Counted from the stretch's first letter, positions 1 through 9,527 are shown. The stretch: DNA of 57,959 nt from Raskinella chloraquaticus (SeqCode) (GCA_002365175.1 DEZK01000032.1:906-58864), one strand, 5' to 3'. The notes: a model not told the origin generated them from the sequence alone. Numbers and translations are program-made.

Positions 1-2
1 CG

Positions 3-3000
3 ACGCTCGCCTTCAACCGCTCCGATTTAATCATTGTTGATAATGTGATTTCCGGGACGGGTGCACTCAATCACATCGGTACCGACTTTGTGCTACTTGC
101 GGGCGCCAATAGCTATAGCGGCACGACCACGATCAACACCGCCGGCACGTTGCAGGTGGGCGGGGGCGGGGCGAGCGGCACATTGGGAACCGGCAATGTC
201 GTCAATAATGGCAGGCTTGTGTTCAATCGCTCAGATACAATAACCGTTGACAATGCCATTTCCGGCACTGGCCAGCTCGGAAAGGTCGGCACCGGCACGC
301 TCACACTCACAGGCGACAACACCTATAGTGGCGGCACCGGCATCAGCGACGGCACGCTCCAGGTGGGCAATGGCGGCACCACCGGCTCGCTCGGCAGCGG
401 CGATGTGCTGAACAACGCGACGCTCGCCTTCAACCGCTCTGATGCGCTCACGGTGGCGAACTCGATTTTCGGGACAGGTGGGCTCAATCAGATCGGCACC
501 GGCACAACCATTCTCACCGGCTCCAACGCCTATGCCGGCACGACCACGATCAGCGCCGGCGTCCTTCAGGTGGGGCTTGGCGGGACGACCGGCACGCTCG
601 GCACTGGGGCGGTGACCAACAACGCGACGCTTACCTTCAACCGCTCAAATGCCCTGACCGTCGCCAATGCGATTTCCGGAACGGGGGGGCTCAATCAGAT
701 CGGCACGGGCACAACCATTTTCACCGGCGCGAACTCCTATACAGGTGCCACCACCATCACCGCCGGCACGTTGCAGATTGGGAATGGCGGGACGACCGGC
801 ACGCTCGGCACCGGCAATGTGGTGAACGACGCGACGCTCGCCGTCAATATCGCGGGCGGGATAGATTTTGGCAATGCGATTTCCGGAACGGGTGGTCTCA
901 ACCTGATCGGCACCGGCTCGGTCGCGCTCACCGGCGCCAATACCTACACCGGCACCACCACGATCAACGCTGGCGCACTGCAAGTGGGCGATGGCGGTAC
1001 CAGCGGCACGCTCGGCACCGGCAATGTCGTGAATAACGGATCGCTCGTGTTCAACCGGTCCGATGCCCTGACTGTTGCCAACGCGATTTCCGGCAATGGC
1101 CTCCTCCTCAAGCTCGGCGCGGGAACGACCATCCTCACCGGCGCCAACAGCTATGACTTTACGCAAATTATCGCCGGCACGCTGCAAGTGGGTAATGGCG
1201 GGACGACCGGCACGCTGGGCACCGGCGATGTGTCGAACGGCGGGACGCTGGCCTTCAACCGCTCTGATGCGCTCACGGTGGCGAACTCGATTTTCGGGAC
1301 AGGTGGGCTCAATCAGATCGGCACCGGCACAACCATTCTCACCGGAGCGAACACCTATAGCGGCGCGACTTCGGTGAATGCCGGCAGGCTCACCGTCAAC
1401 GGCTCGATCGCCAGTTCCTCTGGCGTCACAGTCAATACGGGCGGCACTCTGGGTGGTACCGGCCAATTGCCCGGCACCCTCGTCACTACAGGAGGCACGA
1501 TTGCACCGGGCAATTCGGTGGGGACCCTCACCGTCAACGGTAATCTCACGCTGAACGCTGGCTCCTTCACCACGATCGAGGTGCAGGCAGCAACCATCGA
1601 CCGCATCAATGTCACTGGCACGGCGGCCCTCAACGGGGCGCTGCAATTGGTGGCGCTCGGCGGGCCCTACCAGTTCGGCACGCCCTATACCTTCCTGCAG
1701 GCAGCCACACGCACCGGCACGTTTGCAACCGTCTCGACCACCGGCACGTTCGGCGATGGCGTGACGTCGCAGGTGAGCTATTCACCGACGCAGGCGCAGC
1801 TGACACTCACCGCAGCGCCCTTGGTGCCGGTTATCACGCCGCCTGCCCCTGGGCAAACGCCGCTCACGCCCATTGCAACCACCGCCAATCCGCTTGGGGT
1901 CGCTGTCGCGCTTGATCTGAGCGTCATCACGGGCGGCGGCAATGCCTCCCCCTTCTTCGGGCTCTATAACCAGCCAGTCGCCGGTATCCTGACAGGGCTT
2001 TCCCAGCTCTCGGGTGAAGCCAATAGCGGCATTGGCCAACAGGGCTTTTCGGTTGCCAGTGACTTCGTCAACACGATCCTTGGCGCGTTTACGCCGGGCA
2101 GTGGCACGACGACACAGACCCCGCAAGGTGCAGCCTATGCAGCCACGAAGACAAGCGGCAATGCCGGCAGCCGGGCCATCGAAGTTGCGGCTGATCTGGC
2201 ACCAGCACCCACCCCGGTCATCGAGGCGTCAACTACCACGCTGTGGGGCTCGGGCACTGGCGGGGTCAGCACCCTACGCGGCAATGCGGTGCAGGGTTCA
2301 AGCACCCGCTCGGAGACCGCGTGGTCGCTCGCGGCCGGCATCGACAAAAACGTTGCGCGCGGCATTAACATCGGCGCTGCCGTCTCGGGCGGGCGCTTTG
2401 AAGGCACGACCGCCAATAATCTTGGCTCGAACAGCGCCGACGTCTTCCAGGCCGGGCTTTATGGCCGCGCCCGCTTCGGTGCCCTGTCGTTTGGCGCAGC
2501 GCTTGCCTATACCTATTTCGACATTAGCTCGACGCGTAACGCTGCCGTCATTGGCCTTTTAGGCATCAATGGCAAAACTGACGCGCATGGCTTCTCGGGT
2601 CGCTTTGAAGGCGCCTATGAAGCCTTCAACCTCTCCGGTCTTGGTATTTCGCCCTTTGCGGCCGTGCAGGGGTCAATCTTCAGCATTGGTGGCTACACAG
2701 AGACGGTAGGTGCCGGACAGAATAATGCAGCGGCGCTGCGTGTTGCCTCCAGTTCGCCCGGCACGGTGCGTGGCGAACTTGGCCTCAGGCTCGAGCAGCA
2801 GGGCGTTATCAACGGCGTCCAGGTTTTGGCTTTCGCCCGCAGCGCCTGGGGTATCTACGGCGCCAGGGATGCCAGCGCAACCGCTGCCTTCATCGGCCTG
2901 CCAGGCTCGACCTTTACCATTACAGGAGCGCAGAACGACACCTCGACCGCTCTCGTCGCCGCAGGGCTTGACGTGAAACTCACCCCCAGCGTGACGCTTG

Positions 3001-3077
3001 GCGGGCGTTTCGACGGCGAATATGGCAACCGCACCGCCCGCTCGTCGGGCACCGCGAAGCTGAAGATTGCGTTTTAG
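3..3077 (+). CDS. autotransporter adhesin, 3' part (5' end outside window)
   Basis: Type V secreted surface protein. The reading frame is open from the window edge, so the N-terminus and signal peptide are missing. About seven tandem passenger units of 68-69 residues (period about 204-209 bp) run to about position 1345, each with a GTGGLNQIG-like turn, a TGANTYSG-like turn and an FNRSDALTV-like strand. These match the autotransporter-associated beta-strand repeat family. A more diverged beta-helical stretch (to about 1810) and a Pro/Thr-rich linker (about 1810-1910) follow. The last 280 or so residues have alternating amphipathic strands and end in Phe, as the C-terminal beta-barrel translocator does. 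No protease or adhesin motif is visible, so the passenger's function is unknown. Confidence 0.9.
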   Translation, partial: TLAFNRSDLIIVDNVISGTGALNHIGTDFVLLAGANSYSGTTTINTAGTLQVGGGGASGTLGTGNVVNNGRLVFNRSDTITVDNAISGTGQLGKVGTGTLTLTGDNTYSGGTGISDGTLQVGNGGTTGSLGSGDVLNNATLAFNRSDALTVANSIFGTGGLNQIGTGTTILTGSNAYAGTTTISAGVLQVGLGGTTGTLGTGAVTNNATLTFNRSNALTVANAISGTGGLNQIGTGTTIFTGANSYTGATTITAGTLQIGNGGTTGTLGTGNVVNDATLAVNIAGGIDFGNAISGTGGLNLIGTGSVALTGANTYTGTTTINAGALQVGDGGTSGTLGTGNVVNNGSLVFNRSDALTVANAISGNGLLLKLGAGTTILTGANSYDFTQIIAGTLQVGNGGTTGTLGTGDVSNGGTLAFNRSDALTVANSIFGTGGLNQIGTGTTILTGANTYSGATSVNAGRLTVNGSIASSSGVTVNTGGTLGGTGQLPGTLVTTGGTIAPGNSVGTLTVNGNLTLNAGSFTTIEVQAATIDRINVTGTAALNGALQLVALGGPYQFGTPYTFLQAATRTGTFATVSTTGTFGDGVTSQVSYSPTQAQLTLTAAPLVPVITPPAPGQTPLTPIATTANPLGVAVALDLSVITGGGNASPFFGLYNQPVAGILTGLSQLSGEANSGIGQQGFSVASDFVNTILGAFTPGSGTTTQTPQGAAYAATKTSGNAGSRAIEVAADLAPAPTPVIEASTTTLWGSGTGGVSTLRGNAVQGSSTRSETAWSLAAGIDKNVARGINIGAAVSGGRFEGTTANNLGSNSADVFQAGLYGRARFGALSFGAALAYTYFDISSTRNAAVIGLLGINGKTDAHGFSGRFEGAYEAFNLSGLGISPFAAVQGSIFSIGGYTETVGAGQNNAAALRVASSSPGTVRGELGLRLEQQGVINGVQVLAFARSAWGIYGARDASATAAFIGLPGSTFTITGAQNDTSTALVAAGLDVKLTPSVTLGGRFDGEYGNRTARSSGTAKLKIAF

Positions 3078-3116
3078 AGCGGCGTCCCACCTGACTGAAT
3101 CAGGTTGACCGCTCTA
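3075..3116 (+). terminator. hairpin after the autotransporter gene
   Basis: A perfect 8-bp stem, TAGAGCGG (3075-3082) with CCGCTCTA (3109-3116), encloses a second stem, CCTGA (3090-3094) with TCAGG (3100-3104). It begins on the stop codon and is followed by a mixed CTTGTTTTAA tract. It probably ends transcription of the autotransporter, although the T-run is not adjacent to the stem. Confidence 0.55.
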
Positions 3117-3132
3117 TCCTCTTGTTTTAATC

Positions 3133-3175
3133 GCATTTTCTTCGATCAACTGGCATCCACTTGATCGGAAAATGC
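3133..3175. repeat. extragenic palindrome, REP-like
   Basis: Inverted repeat: left arm 3133-3149 (GCATTTTC then CGATCAA), right arm 3161-3175 (TTGATCG then GAAAATGC), with a 2-nt bulge. It follows directly on the terminator hairpin. Very similar paired palindromes recur between genes in Hyphomicrobiales genomes as I remember them. No second copy was seen in this window. Confidence 0.5.
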
Positions 3176-3190
3176 TCTACGCAGTCGACG

Positions 3191-3610
3191 TCACGCTGAT
3201 CGACGCGCGCTCCATTGCGCAATAAGCGCGGCGACGATCATTTCAACCCAGGCAAGCGGCAGGGCGATCAGCGCCGTTTCGAGGCGTGCCAGGTTCATGT
3301 TGAGCATGGCGATCCAGAAAAGAAGAAACAACAACGCCCAGCACGTGGTGCCGGACAGCACCACCGCCCGGCGGGTCGCCCCAAAGCGCCCTTCGTGCAG
3401 GCGGTAGATCCATATCGCTATCACGGTCAGAATCGTATCCCAGACACCCCAGACCAGGAATACGGGGAGGTTCATCGGCGCAACGTCCGGCACCATGAAT
3501 AGTGTCGCCCGCGTCATGGGCATGACAAAGACGAAATAGCGGAAAATCTCGGACAGGTTGATCCACAGCGTTACAGCAACGAAGGTTGCCATCCATGAGC
3601 GCAGAAGCAT
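3191..3610 (-). CDS. small membrane protein, function unknown
   Basis: 139 residues with four predicted membrane helices, roughly at residues 5-27, 45-67, 78-102 and 110-133. It starts 15 bp downstream of the parC stop and has a GGAAGG ribosome site 9-10 nt before the ATG, so it is probably the last gene of the parC operon. It faces the autotransporter gene tail to tail. I recognise no conserved catalytic or binding motif. Composition and compact length suggest an integral inner-membrane protein; no function is assigned. Confidence 0.7.
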   Translation of the reverse strand: MLLRSWMATFVAVTLWINLSEIFRYFVFVMPMTRATLFMVPDVAPMNLPVFLVWGVWDTILTVIAIWIYRLHEGRFGATRRAVVLSGTTCWALLFLLFWIAMLNMNLARLETALIALPLAWVEMIVAALIAQWSARRSA

Positions 3611-3625
3611 GCCGGCACGCCTTCC

Positions 3626-5872
3626 CTATTTCCCGTTGAAATTCCCGCTGCGCGAGAAGCCCTTCGGCACGAGGCGGCCCGCCTGGGCGCGCTTGCCGTA
3701 GAATTCGTTTATATTCTCAAGCGTATAAGTCCGTCCGGCACTGTCGAGCCAGGTGAGGCCATCTGCTCTTTTGAACGTCTTGATGTCGGCAAGGGTGCCC
3801 TCTTTCAGCAATTGCAGGCGTACGCCCTTGCCGCGCGGCATTTCCGGGATTTCGTCAAGAGCAAACAACAGCAGCTTGCGGTTGTCGCCGACGCAGGCGA
3901 CAGAATCTCCAGATACCGGCACCGCGAAGCGCGCATCGGCGGGGCTGTCGACATTGAGCACCTGCTTGCCTTTGCGGGTATTGCCCAGAACATCGGCTTC
4001 CGAGACGACAAACCCCCTCCCCTCGGCACTTGCCACCAGTAATTTGCCGGCCGGCTCATAGGTTTTCATGATGACGATATCCGCCCCCTGATCGATATCG
4101 ATCATGAGGCGCACCGGCTCACCATGGCCACGTCCTCCCGGCAGCTTTGACGCATCAAGGGTGAAGAAGCGGCCATTGCTGGCAAAGAGCAGGATCTGAT
4201 CGGTCGTCTGGGCGGTGAGTGCCTGCTTCAGCGTGTCATCAGTCTTGAACGTGAGGGTGGAGAGATCATTGCCATGGCCCTTCATGGCCCTGATCCAGCC
4301 CTTTTCGGACAGAACGATGGTAACCGGCTCGCGCTCCACCATGGCATCGCGCAGGTCGATGGCGGGTGCCGCCGGGGCGGCGGCAAAGGTCGTGCGCCGC
4401 GCGCATTGGGGATTCTTCACATGATAGGTCTTGGCAAGTTCAGAGAGCTGCCAGCCGATCGTCTTCCATTGCTTCTTCTCGCTTTCAAGAAGAGCGGCGA
4501 TCGTGTCACGCTCGGTGCTCAGCTCGTCGCGTTCGCGGCGCAGTTCCATTTCCTCCAGCTTGCGCAGCGAGCGCAGACGCATGTTGAGGATGGCTTCCGC
4601 CTGATTATCGGTGAGCGAAAACGTCTTCATCAGCTCGAGCTTGGGTTCATCCTCCTCGCGGATGATGCGGATCACCTCATCAAGGTTGAGGAAGGCGATG
4701 ATGTAGCCGCCCAGAATCTCGAGGCGCTTGTCGATCGCCTCCAGCCGGTGACGTGAGCGGCGCAGCAACACGTCGCGGCGATGGTCGAGCCAATGTTGCA
4801 ACACATCGCGCAGGCCCAGCACCATGGGCACCTGACCACGCGCCAGCACATTCATGTTGAGCGAAAAACGGCTTTCAAGCTCGGTCAGACGAAAGAGCGT
4901 CTCCATGAGCAGGGTGTCATCGACATTGCGGCTCTTCGGCTCCAGAACGATGCGGATATCTTCAGCCGATTCATCACGCACGTCTTCCAGCAGCGGCACC
5001 TTCTTGTCGTTGATGAGCTCGGCCAGCTTCTCGATCAGGCGGGCTTTCGGCACAGAATAGGGAATTTCGGTGATGATGATGCGGTAGCCGCCGCGCCCCG
5101 TATCTTCCTTGTGCCAGCGGGCGCGCACGCGAAAGCCGCCGCGCCCGGTGCGATAGGCTTCCGCAATCTGCGCTGGTTCATCGACAATAATACCGCCGGT
5201 CGGGAAATCGGGTCCCGGCACGAAGGCCATCAGATCGCCCGAACTTGCCTGGCGATGGTCGATCAGATGGCGGGCGGCGGCGATCAGTTCGGCCGCATTA
5301 TGCGGCGGGATCGAGGTTGCCATGCCAACGGCGATGCCGGAAGCGCCATTGGCCAGCAGATTGGGAAAGGCTGCCGGCAGTACCACCGGCTCTTCTTCCG
5401 AGCCGTCATAGGTGTCGCGGAAATCGACCGCGTTCTCGTCGATGCCCTCAAGCAGCAGGGCGGCGGTGGCGGTGAGGCGGGCCTCGGTATAGCGCATGGC
5501 GGCCGGGTTATCGCCATCGACATTGCCAAAATTGCCCTGACCGTCGACCAGCGTGTAGCGCTGGGCGAAATCCTGGGCAAGGCGCACCAGCGCGTCATAG
5601 ACGGACTGGTCGCCATGGGGATGGTATTTACCGATGACGTCGCCCACCACGCGGGCACATTTCTTGAAGCCCTGTCCGGGATCAAGCTTCAGCAACCGCA
5701 TGGCATAAAGAAGCCGACGGTGAACCGGTTTCAGCCCGTCGCGGACATCGGGCAGCGCACGATGCATGATCGTTGAGAGCGCGTAGGCGAGGTAGCGCTC
5801 TTCGAGCGCCGATTTGAGATCGACCTGCTCGATGCCTCCTGGCGAATCGGGGATATCCGGATTTTTGCCCAT
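3626..5872 (-). CDS. parC: DNA topoisomerase IV subunit A
   Basis: Type IIA topoisomerase subunit that breaks and rejoins DNA to decatenate daughter chromosomes; it works with ParE, which is not in the window. The 748 residues match the family. The winged-helix breakage domain has the catalytic tyrosine at about 128 in AAMRYTEAR, and the C-terminal half holds the beta-pinwheel repeats. In the quinolone-contact helix (KYHPHGDQSVYDALV) Gln89 and Asp93 stand where E. coli ParC has Ser80 and Glu84. The ATG lies 9 bp after the recO stop, so both are probably on one transcript. Confidence 0.96.
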   Translation of the reverse strand: MGKNPDIPDSPGGIEQVDLKSALEERYLAYALSTIMHRALPDVRDGLKPVHRRLLYAMRLLKLDPGQGFKKCARVVGDVIGKYHPHGDQSVYDALVRLAQDFAQRYTLVDGQGNFGNVDGDNPAAMRYTEARLTATAALLLEGIDENAVDFRDTYDGSEEEPVVLPAAFPNLLANGASGIAVGMATSIPPHNAAELIAAARHLIDHRQASSGDLMAFVPGPDFPTGGIIVDEPAQIAEAYRTGRGGFRVRARWHKEDTGRGGYRIIITEIPYSVPKARLIEKLAELINDKKVPLLEDVRDESAEDIRIVLEPKSRNVDDTLLMETLFRLTELESRFSLNMNVLARGQVPMVLGLRDVLQHWLDHRRDVLLRRSRHRLEAIDKRLEILGGYIIAFLNLDEVIRIIREEDEPKLELMKTFSLTDNQAEAILNMRLRSLRKLEEMELRRERDELSTERDTIAALLESEKKQWKTIGWQLSELAKTYHVKNPQCARRTTFAAAPAAPAIDLRDAMVEREPVTIVLSEKGWIRAMKGHGNDLSTLTFKTDDTLKQALTAQTTDQILLFASNGRFFTLDASKLPGGRGHGEPVRLMIDIDQGADIVIMKTYEPAGKLLVASAEGRGFVVSEADVLGNTRKGKQVLNVDSPADARFAVPVSGDSVACVGDNRKLLLFALDEIPEMPRGKGVRLQLLKEGTLADIKTFKRADGLTWLDSAGRTYTLENINEFYGKRAQAGRLVPKGFSRSGNFNGK

Positions 5873-5881
5873 GCAGGGTGC

Positions 5882-6646
5882 CTAGCCCTGCAAGACGTCA
5901 GCGGCAAGGGCGGGCATCGCTACCCGGCGCATGGCAGTGTGGAAGAAGGCCCGGCGGCAATCAGGCTCAGGGATCGCCCGCACCTCATAGACATGGCGGG
6001 TGAGAAAATAGCCGGTGAGGCGAAAGCCCGCGGTGATATCGTGCTCGTCGATCGCACGATCAGGACGATCCTTGCGCAGAAAACCCGGCAGCGGCAGCAA
6101 TCTGTCGAGATAAGGCAGCGCCGCCTCGCCTGAAACCGCACGGGCGGATTTGGGCGAGACATGGGTGAGGTTCAGCGTGCTGCCGGTTGACGCGCACTGG
6201 CTGAGGTCCATGCCAAAGCCCAGCTCTTCCAGAAGCGCCATCTCGAAGCGCACCATCTGCATGGCAGAGGCGAGTGGATTATCGAATCCGTCCAGAATGA
6301 TAGCGCAGGCGTGATAAAGCGATTCATGAGCTTCGCGCTCAGCCAGAAGCCGCAGATGGCAGGCCAGCAACGAGACGCAATGAAGCCCGAGCGCGCTTTC
6401 AATCACAGTGGCCGCGCGCGACACCTGCGTCTCGACGGTGAACGTGCCGAGATGGTCTTCAAGGCGCGCCCGCCAGCCGACCTGAAGCGTGTTGCCGGGC
6501 TGAAGCGTCGGGCGCAGACGTGGCCCGGCACCTCCCCGCACGAGGCCCAGATGGCGCCCGTGGCCACGCGTCATGGTTTCAAGAATGAGACCACTCTCGC
6601 CATGGCGGCGCGCGCCCAGAACAATCGCTTCATCGCTCCATTCCAT
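5882..6646 (-). CDS. recO: DNA repair protein RecO
   Basis: Mediator of the RecFOR recombinational repair pathway, which loads RecA on SSB-coated gaps. 254 residues: an N-terminal OB-fold (MEWSDEAIVLGARRHGESG, with the GHGRHLGLVRGG strand) and a helical C-terminal domain (FGMDLSQCASTG, then HVSPKSARAVS). The multi-cysteine zinc site of some RecO proteins is not complete here. It lies between era (46 bp upstream) and parC (9 bp downstream), the usual order in Hyphomicrobiales. Confidence 0.93.
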   Translation of the reverse strand: MEWSDEAIVLGARRHGESGLILETMTRGHGRHLGLVRGGAGPRLRPTLQPGNTLQVGWRARLEDHLGTFTVETQVSRAATVIESALGLHCVSLLACHLRLLAEREAHESLYHACAIILDGFDNPLASAMQMVRFEMALLEELGFGMDLSQCASTGSTLNLTHVSPKSARAVSGEAALPYLDRLLPLPGFLRKDRPDRAIDEHDITAGFRLTGYFLTRHVYEVRAIPEPDCRRAFFHTAMRRVAMPALAADVLQG

Positions 6647-6691
6647 GGTTCACCATGGCAAGAGAGAGAGGATTCTCCAAGGGCGCCCGCC

Positions 6692-7612
6692 TTACGAGCG
6701 GGGAAATTCGAGGCCCATCTCGCGGTAGCGCTCGGGATCGTCCGCCCATCCTTCACGCACCTTGACGTGGACAAAGAGGTGGACCGTCTGGTCGAGGATG
6801 CCCATCAATTCCTGGCGCGATGACATGGAAATCGCCTTGACGGTTGATCCGCCCTTGCCCAGCACGATCTTGCGCTGGCTTTCGCGCTCGACGAAAATGC
6901 TCTGCTCGATGCGCACCGAACCGTCTTTCCGAGCCACCCAGGAATCCGTCTCCACGGTCGATGCGTAAGGCAATTCCTCGTGGAGCCTCTCAAAGAGCTT
7001 CTCGCGGGTGATTTCGGCGGCCAGCATGCGCATCGGCAGATCGGATATCTGGTCTTCAGGGAAGAGCCAGGGTCCCTCAGGCATATGGGTGGCGAGATAA
7101 TAGGTCAGAACACCCAGACCTTTATTCTTCAGGGCCGAGACCATGAAGGTGGCGGCAAAAGCCAGCTTGTTATTGGCATCGGACGCCAAGCCCAGCAGTT
7201 TTTCGTGCGCCACGCGGTCGATCTTGTTCAAAACGAGGATCTTGTCGCCCGGCAATTTCGACAGCCTGTCCAGAAGATCAGCATTGGCATCGTCGATTCC
7301 GCGCTCCGCATCGATCAGGAGGGCGATGATTTCAGCCTCGCGGGCACCGTTCCAGGCGGTACGCACCATGGCCTGATCAAGACGGCGCTTGGGGGCGAAA
7401 ATGCCAGGCGTATCCACCAGGATGATCTGCGCCGCGCCGTCCATGACGATGCCGCGCATGATGGCGCGCGTCGTCTGCACCTTGTGGCTCACAATCGACA
7501 CCTTGGCGCCGACAAGGGCGTTGACCAGGGTCGACTTGCCGGCATTGGGGGCACCGATCATCGCCACATAGCCGCAGCGGCGCGGCGGGCCGTTATCCAG
7601 TTGATCAGTCAT
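6692..7612 (-). CDS. era: GTPase Era
   Basis: Ribosome-associated GTPase that binds the 3' end of 16S rRNA and helps 30S maturation. 306 residues: G1 GAPNAGKS at 20-27, G3 DTPG, G4 NKID, then a C-terminal KH RNA-binding domain (IVLGKGGSTVKAI). The frame is open further upstream, but the ATG at 7612 was chosen because the protein then begins MTDQLDNGPPRRCGYVAMIG and overlaps the end of rnc by only 8 bp. Overlap with rnc implies translational coupling. Confidence 0.96.
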   Translation of the reverse strand: MTDQLDNGPPRRCGYVAMIGAPNAGKSTLVNALVGAKVSIVSHKVQTTRAIMRGIVMDGAAQIILVDTPGIFAPKRRLDQAMVRTAWNGAREAEIIALLIDAERGIDDANADLLDRLSKLPGDKILVLNKIDRVAHEKLLGLASDANNKLAFAATFMVSALKNKGLGVLTYYLATHMPEGPWLFPEDQISDLPMRMLAAEITREKLFERLHEELPYASTVETDSWVARKDGSVRIEQSIFVERESQRKIVLGKGGSTVKAISMSSRQELMGILDQTVHLFVHVKVREGWADDPERYREMGLEFPRS

Positions 7613-8315
7613 TGATCGGCCTTTCTCCACCTTCAAGGCGGGTGAGCAATAGCTGGGCCGCCTGCTGTTCGGCGGCACGCTTCGAGCCACCGCGGGCATC
7701 GGCCTCGCCATGGCCGGCGATAAGCACGCTGATAGCGAATTCCGGCGCGTGATCAGCGCCGCTACGCTCGATCAGCTGATAGGTCGGCGGCGGCAGGCCG
7801 CGCCCCTGCGCCCATTCCTGCAAAGCGGTCTTGGCGTCGCGCGGAGCTGCGATTGCGTTATCGACACGTTGCGACCAGCAGCTGATGACGACGTCTCTTG
7901 CCGCCGCGAAACCACCATCGCGGAAAATGGCGCCGATGACCGCCTCGCAGGCATCACCAAGGATTGCCAGCTTGTCACTGCCGCCGGCCCGCTGCTCGCC
8001 TGCACCCAGTACCAGATGGGCGCCTAGCCCCAATTCGCGCGCCACCTCAGCGCAGGTTTCATAGCGCACCAGCTCGTTAAGGCGACGGGCGAGATGGCCC
8101 TCGCTTTCGGCGGGAAAGCGCTCAAACAGCATCTGCGAGACGACCAGCGCCAGAACCCGATCGCCGAGAAATTCGAGCCGCTGATAGGACGCATCGCCAG
8201 GTCGCATGATCGCGCTTGGATGTGTCAAGGCCTCGACGAGCAGATCCCCATCAGCAAAATGATAGCCAAGACGCGCGCTCAGTTCAGCCAGGCTTGCCCG
8301 TTTCGTCAATTTCAC
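7605..8315 (-). CDS. rnc: ribonuclease III
   Basis: Double-strand-specific endoribonuclease for rRNA and mRNA processing. 236 residues: an N-terminal catalytic domain with the signature RLEFLGDRVL, then a double-stranded-RNA-binding domain near the C-terminus (DAKTALQEWAQGRG to RAAEQQAAQLLL). A GTG start at 8315 is preferred over the longer frame starting at 8354, because it overlaps the lepB stop in the compact form GTGA and gives a normal family length. The 4-bp overlap suggests coupled translation with lepB. Confidence 0.94.
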   Translation of the reverse strand: MKLTKRASLAELSARLGYHFADGDLLVEALTHPSAIMRPGDASYQRLEFLGDRVLALVVSQMLFERFPAESEGHLARRLNELVRYETCAEVARELGLGAHLVLGAGEQRAGGSDKLAILGDACEAVIGAIFRDGGFAAARDVVISCWSQRVDNAIAAPRDAKTALQEWAQGRGLPPPTYQLIERSGADHAPEFAISVLIAGHGEADARGGSKRAAEQQAAQLLLTRLEGGERPIND

Positions 8316-9067
8316 CAGATCGCCTTGCCGATACGATCCCAGCGAACGATCCACGGCCAGCGCCAGAGCTGCCAGGCGGCTTCACCTTCCTCGAGCGAGA
8401 AAAAGATGAACGAGGCGCGCCCGACAAGATTTTCAAACGGCACATAGCCCACCGCGTTGAGGACGCGGCTATCCTGCGAATTATCGCGATTATCGCCCAT
8501 CATGAAATAATGGCCGGGCGGCACCTGAAAGACTTCCGTATTGTCGAGATAGCCGTTTTCGCTGAGCTTAAGCGAGTAGAAAGTGCGCCCCTCTGGCAGG
8601 GTTTCACGATATTGGCGCACCGACACCAGACGACCGAAAGCGTCCGGCATCACATAATCTTCCGCCCTCTCGCGTTTGACCGGCTTGCCATTGATATGCA
8701 GCAGGCCGCCGATCATCTGGATGCGGTCACCGGGCAGGCCGATCACCCGCTTGATGTAGTCGATCTCGACGTCGGACGGCAATTTGAAGACGACGACATC
8801 GCCGCGTTCAGGAGGCGCTGACCAGATGCGGCCGGGAATGGGCACGATGGAAAAGGGAAAGGAGTGTCGCGAATAACCATACGCGAATTTCGAAACGAAC
8901 AGGTAGTCGCCGACCAGCAGCGTTGCTTTCATCGACCCCGACGGAATGTTGAAAGGCTGAAACAGCAGGCTCCGGATGACCAGCGCGATGACCAGCGCCT
9001 CCAGAACGACGATAACGGTATCAATAATACCGCCTCTCTTGTCATCAGCCTTGGATTCAACTGTCAT
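8312..9067 (-). CDS. lepB: signal peptidase I
   Basis: Inner-membrane serine protease that removes signal peptides from exported proteins. 251 residues: one membrane helix at about 15-36, the catalytic Ser45 in NIPSGSMKATL, and the general-base lysine in DYIKRVIGLPGD. The conserved GDNRDNSQDSR box is present. Start ATG 9067 was taken in place of a longer upstream frame because the helix then sits at the N-terminus as expected. It is followed by rnc with a 4-bp overlap. Confidence 0.95.
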   Translation of the reverse strand: MTVESKADDKRGGIIDTVIVVLEALVIALVIRSLLFQPFNIPSGSMKATLLVGDYLFVSKFAYGYSRHSFPFSIVPIPGRIWSAPPERGDVVVFKLPSDVEIDYIKRVIGLPGDRIQMIGGLLHINGKPVKRERAEDYVMPDAFGRLVSVRQYRETLPEGRTFYSLKLSENGYLDNTEVFQVPPGHYFMMGDNRDNSQDSRVLNAVGYVPFENLVGRASFIFFSLEEGEAAWQLWRWPWIVRWDRIGKAIW

Positions 9068-9098
9068 GATGTTTTCCCATTGAGGGGGCGGTATAGCC

Positions 9099-9527
9099 CT
9101 AGCTCTGCGGCAGGACAATGTCCTTTGCAATCGGCACGAGCGATATGACGACAAACGCCTGTGCCCACGGAAAGTCGTCGGTGAGCGCCAGATCGATGGC
9201 GGCGACGTGGCCTGCGGGCGTCAGCCGGGTGAGCCGTTCTGCAGCGCCATCGGTCAGCGCCAGCGTCGGTTTGCCGCTCGGCAGATTGATCATGCCCATG
9301 GCGCGCCAGTGAACGCCGCCGCGAAGTCCCGTGCCGAGCGCCTTAGAGCAGGCCTCCTTTGCGGCAAAGCGCTTGGCGTAGCTTGCCACCCGCAGCAGCG
9401 GACGGCGTTCGCAGCGAGCAATCTCCACAGGGGTAAAAACGCGCTGCATGAAGCGCTCACCATGACGCTCCAGTGTTTTGGCAATGCGCCGGATATCGAC
9501 AAGATCGGTTCCGATGCCGAGAATCAT
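9099..9527 (-). CDS. acpS: holo-[acyl-carrier-protein] synthase
   Basis: Transfers 4'-phosphopantetheine from CoA to the serine of apo-ACP; its substrate AcpP is encoded at 15407-15643. 142 residues, slightly longer than the usual 120-135. The Mg-binding Asp8 is in ILGIGTDLVDI and Glu58 in RFAAKEACSKALG. Its ATG overlaps the pdxJ stop as ATGA, so the two are translationally coupled. Confidence 0.95.
   Translation of the reverse strand: MILGIGTDLVDIRRIAKTLERHGERFMQRVFTPVEIARCERRPLLRVASYAKRFAAKEACSKALGTGLRGGVHWRAMGMINLPSGKPTLALTDGAAERLTRLTPAGHVAAIDLALTDDFPWAQAFVVISLVPIAKDIVLPQS

Noticed and set aside
1..1345. Regular repeats of about 205 bp that could suggest a CRISPR or satellite array
   Set aside because: They stay in one open frame and encode beta-helix units of an autotransporter; no short repeat-spacer pattern is present.
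645..1646. 333-codon minus-strand frame opposite the autotransporter
   Set aside because: It arises from the repetitive GC-rich passenger sequence; it mirrors the repeats and has no domain.
4781..5776. 331-codon plus-strand frame opposite parC
   Set aside because: Antisense shadow of a confirmed gene in GC-rich DNA; composition Gln/His/Arg-rich, no domain or ribosome site.
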